A DNA stretch of 38,993 bases from a virus. The notes below the pieces were generated by a model. The model saw nothing but the letters and a program-made list of their open reading frames with translations, did not search any database and was not told the origin of the DNA. This document shows positions 36,920 through 38,993 of this stretch, in pieces. Numbering within the stretch: the first letter of the stretch is position 1; each line of letters begins with the position of its first letter. The DNA is taken from positions 1-38,993 of IMG/VR virus record IMGVR_UViG_3300014497_000289; one strand, given 5' to 3'. The translations under genes and the position numbers were made by a program.

Positions 36920-37551
36920 CCGCAGCACACGACACCCAGGCGCTGACAGAAGCAGAAGAGCTGTTGCAATGGTTCGATGAGTGCGAGGGATTTGAGAGCG
37001 GGACGGCTGCACCGCACAAATGGGTTCTGCAAGCGCACTCCGAACTTCGCCGGCTGAATGACATCGCCTCCCGCCTCCAGGAGCAGGAGGGGCAGCCCGC
37101 GCCAATCGCTTGGGAAGCGACGACCTCGGCGTACATCAAGTTCATCACCCAGGAGCGCTACAGCCGCTTCGCGCCCGCCGTCCAGCGCTGGTACAAGCCC
37201 TACCGCTGCTCTTCCTGCGCCACCCTTGTCGCAGGCTCTCAAGCGGTGCAGGTGCCCGGGTGGAGGCCAACGGACGACGAGATTCGCCAAGCGTGGGACG
37301 ATCTCCAGAAACGCGAGGAAGCTGCGTTGCAGGCCCTGAGGGCCGCGCGGATCGGCAGCACTTGCGCAGCGTGCGGAGTGGGCAAGCTGGCCGCCGATGG
37401 CAACGGCTACAACTACTTCGAGCGCTGCGACTCTTGCCGCCACGTGCCTTTCTACGATGAAAACGGCGTGGACATGATCGCCAAACTCGCGAAAGCTCGA
37501 GCTGCCGCCCCTCTACAGCCTCTGGCTGGCGGGGAGGTGGGCAATGGATAA
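36916..37551 (+). CDS. Mosaic hypothetical protein with zinc pairs
   Basis: A 211-residue protein. A helical N-terminal part (about 1-60) leads to a short QPAPIAWEATTSAYIKFI segment; CSSC at about 98-101 and CAACGVG...CDSCR further on suggest two zinc knuckles; the C-terminus is Ala/Leu-rich. Segments such as PIAWEATTSAYIKFITQERYSRFAPAVQRWYKPY recur in phage mosaic proteins as I recall them. Overlaps its neighbours (4 bp before, 8 bp after). Like the 601-residue protein it appears to be a patchwork. Function unknown. Confidence 0.65.
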   Translation: MTAAHDTQALTEAEELLQWFDECEGFESGTAAPHKWVLQAHSELRRLNDIASRLQEQEGQPAPIAWEATTSAYIKFITQERYSRFAPAVQRWYKPYRCSSCATLVAGSQAVQVPGWRPTDDEIRQAWDDLQKREEAALQALRAARIGSTCAACGVGKLAADGNGYNYFERCDSCRHVPFYDENGVDMIAKLAKARAAAPLQPLAGGEVGNG

Positions 37552-37888
37552 GCAGCCCGTGACGCCGCGCTGCGTTGTGCTCATGACGCTCGCGCTTCAG
37601 AGTCAGGCCAGAACCTATGACGACCTGGTAGCGCTCACCGGCCTGAGGAAGGCGACTGTGGCGCGCTGGATCACAGCGCTGCGCACCGCGGACCGCATGG
37701 TGCGAATCGAGGCCTACGCGCCAGACAAGAGCGGCAGGCCTTTCGTTCCGATGTTCCGTCTCGGCGGCGAAGTGGATCTACCGCGGCCTGGGCCGGCGAT
37801 CGCACCGGCCCAGCGAATGCGCGCTCTTCGTGCAAAGCGGAAAGCCCTCGCACCTCACCCATCCAAAAGCAAGGGGGAGACCGAATGA
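37544..37888 (+). CDS. Winged-helix DNA-binding protein
   Basis: A 114-residue protein with a winged helix-turn-helix (about 24-60: RTYDDLVALTGLRKATVARWITALRTADRMVRIEAY) and a basic, Pro-rich C-terminus (about 85-114). The start lies 8 bp inside the previous gene, and the gene's stop overlaps the excisionase-like start (ATGA). Probably a regulator; may act on the integration genes next to it. Confidence 0.7.
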   Translation: MDKQPVTPRCVVLMTLALQSQARTYDDLVALTGLRKATVARWITALRTADRMVRIEAYAPDKSGRPFVPMFRLGGEVDLPRPGPAIAPAQRMRALRAKRKALAPHPSKSKGETE

Positions 37889-38190
37889 GCGACCTGACTC
37901 GTCAAGAACTGTGCGTCCAGCTGCGCATCAGTGAGTCCACCGTGCGACGCTTGGAGCGCGATGGCCTACCCTGCACCCCCGTGGGCCGCAGCAAGCGGTA
38001 CGACCTCACCGAATGCAAGCAGTGGCTGCGCACCAACCAACCGAGTCAAAAATGTCAATCTGGATCGACAAGCAAGGGCGCCGTCACGTCGGAGTCATGG
38101 TCAAGGGCCGTCGCGTACATCGAATCCTCGAAGCAGGTTCGTCGGCGAGTGATGCCAAGCAGCTTGAATCTCGTCTCATCGCCGAGCTGA
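37885..38190 (+). CDS. Excisionase-like HTH protein
   Basis: A 101-residue protein whose first about 52 residues form a MerR/excisionase-type helix-turn-helix (LTRQELCVQLRISESTVRRLERDGLPCTPVGRSKRYDLTECKQWLR). Excisionases bend DNA and direct integrase toward excision. The C-terminal about 45 residues are encoded over the integrase start in another frame and look less conserved, so the functional protein may be mostly its HTH. The overlap of 139 bp with the integrase recalls lambda xis-int. Confidence 0.75.
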   Translation: MSDLTRQELCVQLRISESTVRRLERDGLPCTPVGRSKRYDLTECKQWLRTNQPSQKCQSGSTSKGAVTSESWSRAVAYIESSKQVRRRVMPSSLNLVSSPS

Positions 38191-38993
38191 CGGCAATCAA
38201 GCCGCTGGCGGGCGATCCTCTGCTGGTGGAGCTGATGCCGCTGTACATGGAGCACGCCAACACGACGCGCTGGCCCGACCAGGCCAAGCACTGCGCTTTG
38301 AGGATCGAGCCCTGGCTGAAAGACCATCGCGCCTCACAAGCCCGCGAAGTGGCCGCGAAGATCATTCGCGACATGAAGCCAGCCTATAAGCCGGCGACGA
38401 TCAACCGAAGCCTGGCAGCGCTCAAGAAGGCCTTGTCGATCGCTTGGGACCTGGGCATGACGCAGGTGAACCACGGGATGGAGATCAAGAGCTTGCCGCC
38501 GAACAACAAGCGCGAGGTGTTCCTGACGGTCGACGAAGTGCACCATCTCGCCTCCCATTGCCCCGAGGGTGTCCAGGCGGCGATCTGGATCGCCCTGTAC
38601 ACCGGCGCCCGCCGCGGGGAGGTCTTGGCCATCAAACCGGAGGACGTGGGAACCCACTCCCTGACCATCCACGCCCAGAACACGAAGACGCTGCGGACGC
38701 GCGTTGTCCCGATCGTCGACCCGCTATGGCGATGGTTGTCGGAGGTGCCGCTACCGTACAAGGACTATGAGGGTCTGAAAACGGGGTTCCAGCGCGGCCG
38801 AGCAAAGGCCGGGATGCGGCATGTGAATTTCCACGACCTGCGCCATTCCTGCGCATCGATCCTGATCGCGAGCGGCGCAGACCTCTACACCGTCAGCAAG
38901 ATCCTCGGGCACGCCGCAGTGACCACTACGCAGCGCTATGCTCACATGCAGGTTGAGCAGCAGCGCGACGCCCTGTCGAAAGCCTTTGGTTGA
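38052..38993 (+). CDS. int: Tyrosine-type integrase
   Basis: A 313-residue site-specific recombinase ending at the last base of the window. N-terminal arm-binding part (about 1-50), core-binding SAM-like part (about 55-150), catalytic domain (about 155-313) with R187 (TGARRGE), K212 candidate, H261-x-x-R264 (HDLRHSC), H287 (ILGHAA) and nucleophile Y296 (QRYAHM). It should mediate recombination between the phage attP and the tRNA 3' end. The start ATG at 38052 is preferred over 38013 because the extra residues do not match the family. It overlaps the excisionase-like gene. Confidence 0.95.
   Translation: MSIWIDKQGRRHVGVMVKGRRVHRILEAGSSASDAKQLESRLIAELTAIKPLAGDPLLVELMPLYMEHANTTRWPDQAKHCALRIEPWLKDHRASQAREVAAKIIRDMKPAYKPATINRSLAALKKALSIAWDLGMTQVNHGMEIKSLPPNNKREVFLTVDEVHHLASHCPEGVQAAIWIALYTGARRGEVLAIKPEDVGTHSLTIHAQNTKTLRTRVVPIVDPLWRWLSEVPLPYKDYEGLKTGFQRGRAKAGMRHVNFHDLRHSCASILIASGADLYTVSKILGHAAVTTTQRYAHMQVEQQRDALSKAFG

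Noticed and set aside
1-38993. CRISPR array, insertion sequence or toxin-antitoxin pair
   Set aside because: Looked for regularly spaced repeats, transposase-like frames and paired small genes with known motifs; found none I could support.

Overview
The window is a nearly complete, high-GC, temperate, short-tailed (podovirus, P22-like head and tail) prophage in what looks like a beta-proteobacterium of the order Burkholderiales. The host call is inference from base composition, NTP-loop-free small-gene style and protein similarity remembered for this group; no gene in the window names the genus. The left edge carries a short host flank (1-322), a Rho-independent terminator and the 3' half of a tRNA gene on the minus strand (about 323-369). 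This half tRNA is best read as attL. The right edge stops exactly at the stop codon of a tyrosine integrase (38052-38993), so attR and the expected intact tRNA should lie just outside the window.

Layout. From the immunity region at 29.2-30.6 kb, transcription diverges. Leftward (minus strand) there is a lambda-like early-right operon: Cro-like repressor, small membrane protein, a tR1-like terminator, CII-like activator, hypothetical gene, O-like replication initiator (holding a G-rich possible origin), hypothetical gene, DnaB-type helicase, two small winged-helix proteins, small genes, an HNH endonuclease, NinB, a 2-TM peptide, NinG, and a zinc-finger protein in the position of antiterminator Q. 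A promoter followed by two terminators (21.8-22.1 kb) precedes the late operon: a small protein, TerS, TerL, portal, scaffold, coat, decoration protein, AT-hook-tailed protein, gp4-like connector, a large fibre-like protein, gp10-like tail hub, a small protein, an aspartyl-hydroxylase-like dioxygenase, a GNAT-like protein, three ejection proteins (the last with a transglycosylase domain), a tail fibre, then coiled-coil membrane protein, holin-like protein, endolysin and nested Rz/Rz1 spanins.

Rightward (plus strand) lie the lysogeny genes (a small repressor without a LexA-type peptidase domain, an overlapping unknown gene, and a lipoprotein in the rex-like position), a terminator, and then a long early-left operon of mostly tiny genes joined by 4-bp stop/start overlaps. 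It contains a lambda-exonuclease (YqaJ) family nuclease with a probable partner, a striking mosaic 601-residue protein built from modules joined by AGAPL linkers, small membrane and zinc-motif proteins, a winged-helix protein, an excisionase-like protein and the integrase.

Control. Five copies of a 16-bp palindrome (RTACCG-N4-CGGTWC type) flank the immunity genes: two in the Cro-side promoter and three in the early-left promoter region. One copy sits inside the -10/-35 spacer of each promoter. This gives a coherent repressor/operator circuit for the element. The most unusual items are this operator set, the mosaic 601-residue protein with in-frame DNA repeats, the dioxygenase/acetyltransferase pair inside the virion operon, and several small genes under 60 codons. 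I did not find a CRISPR array, insertion sequence, reverse transcriptase or toxin-antitoxin pair.
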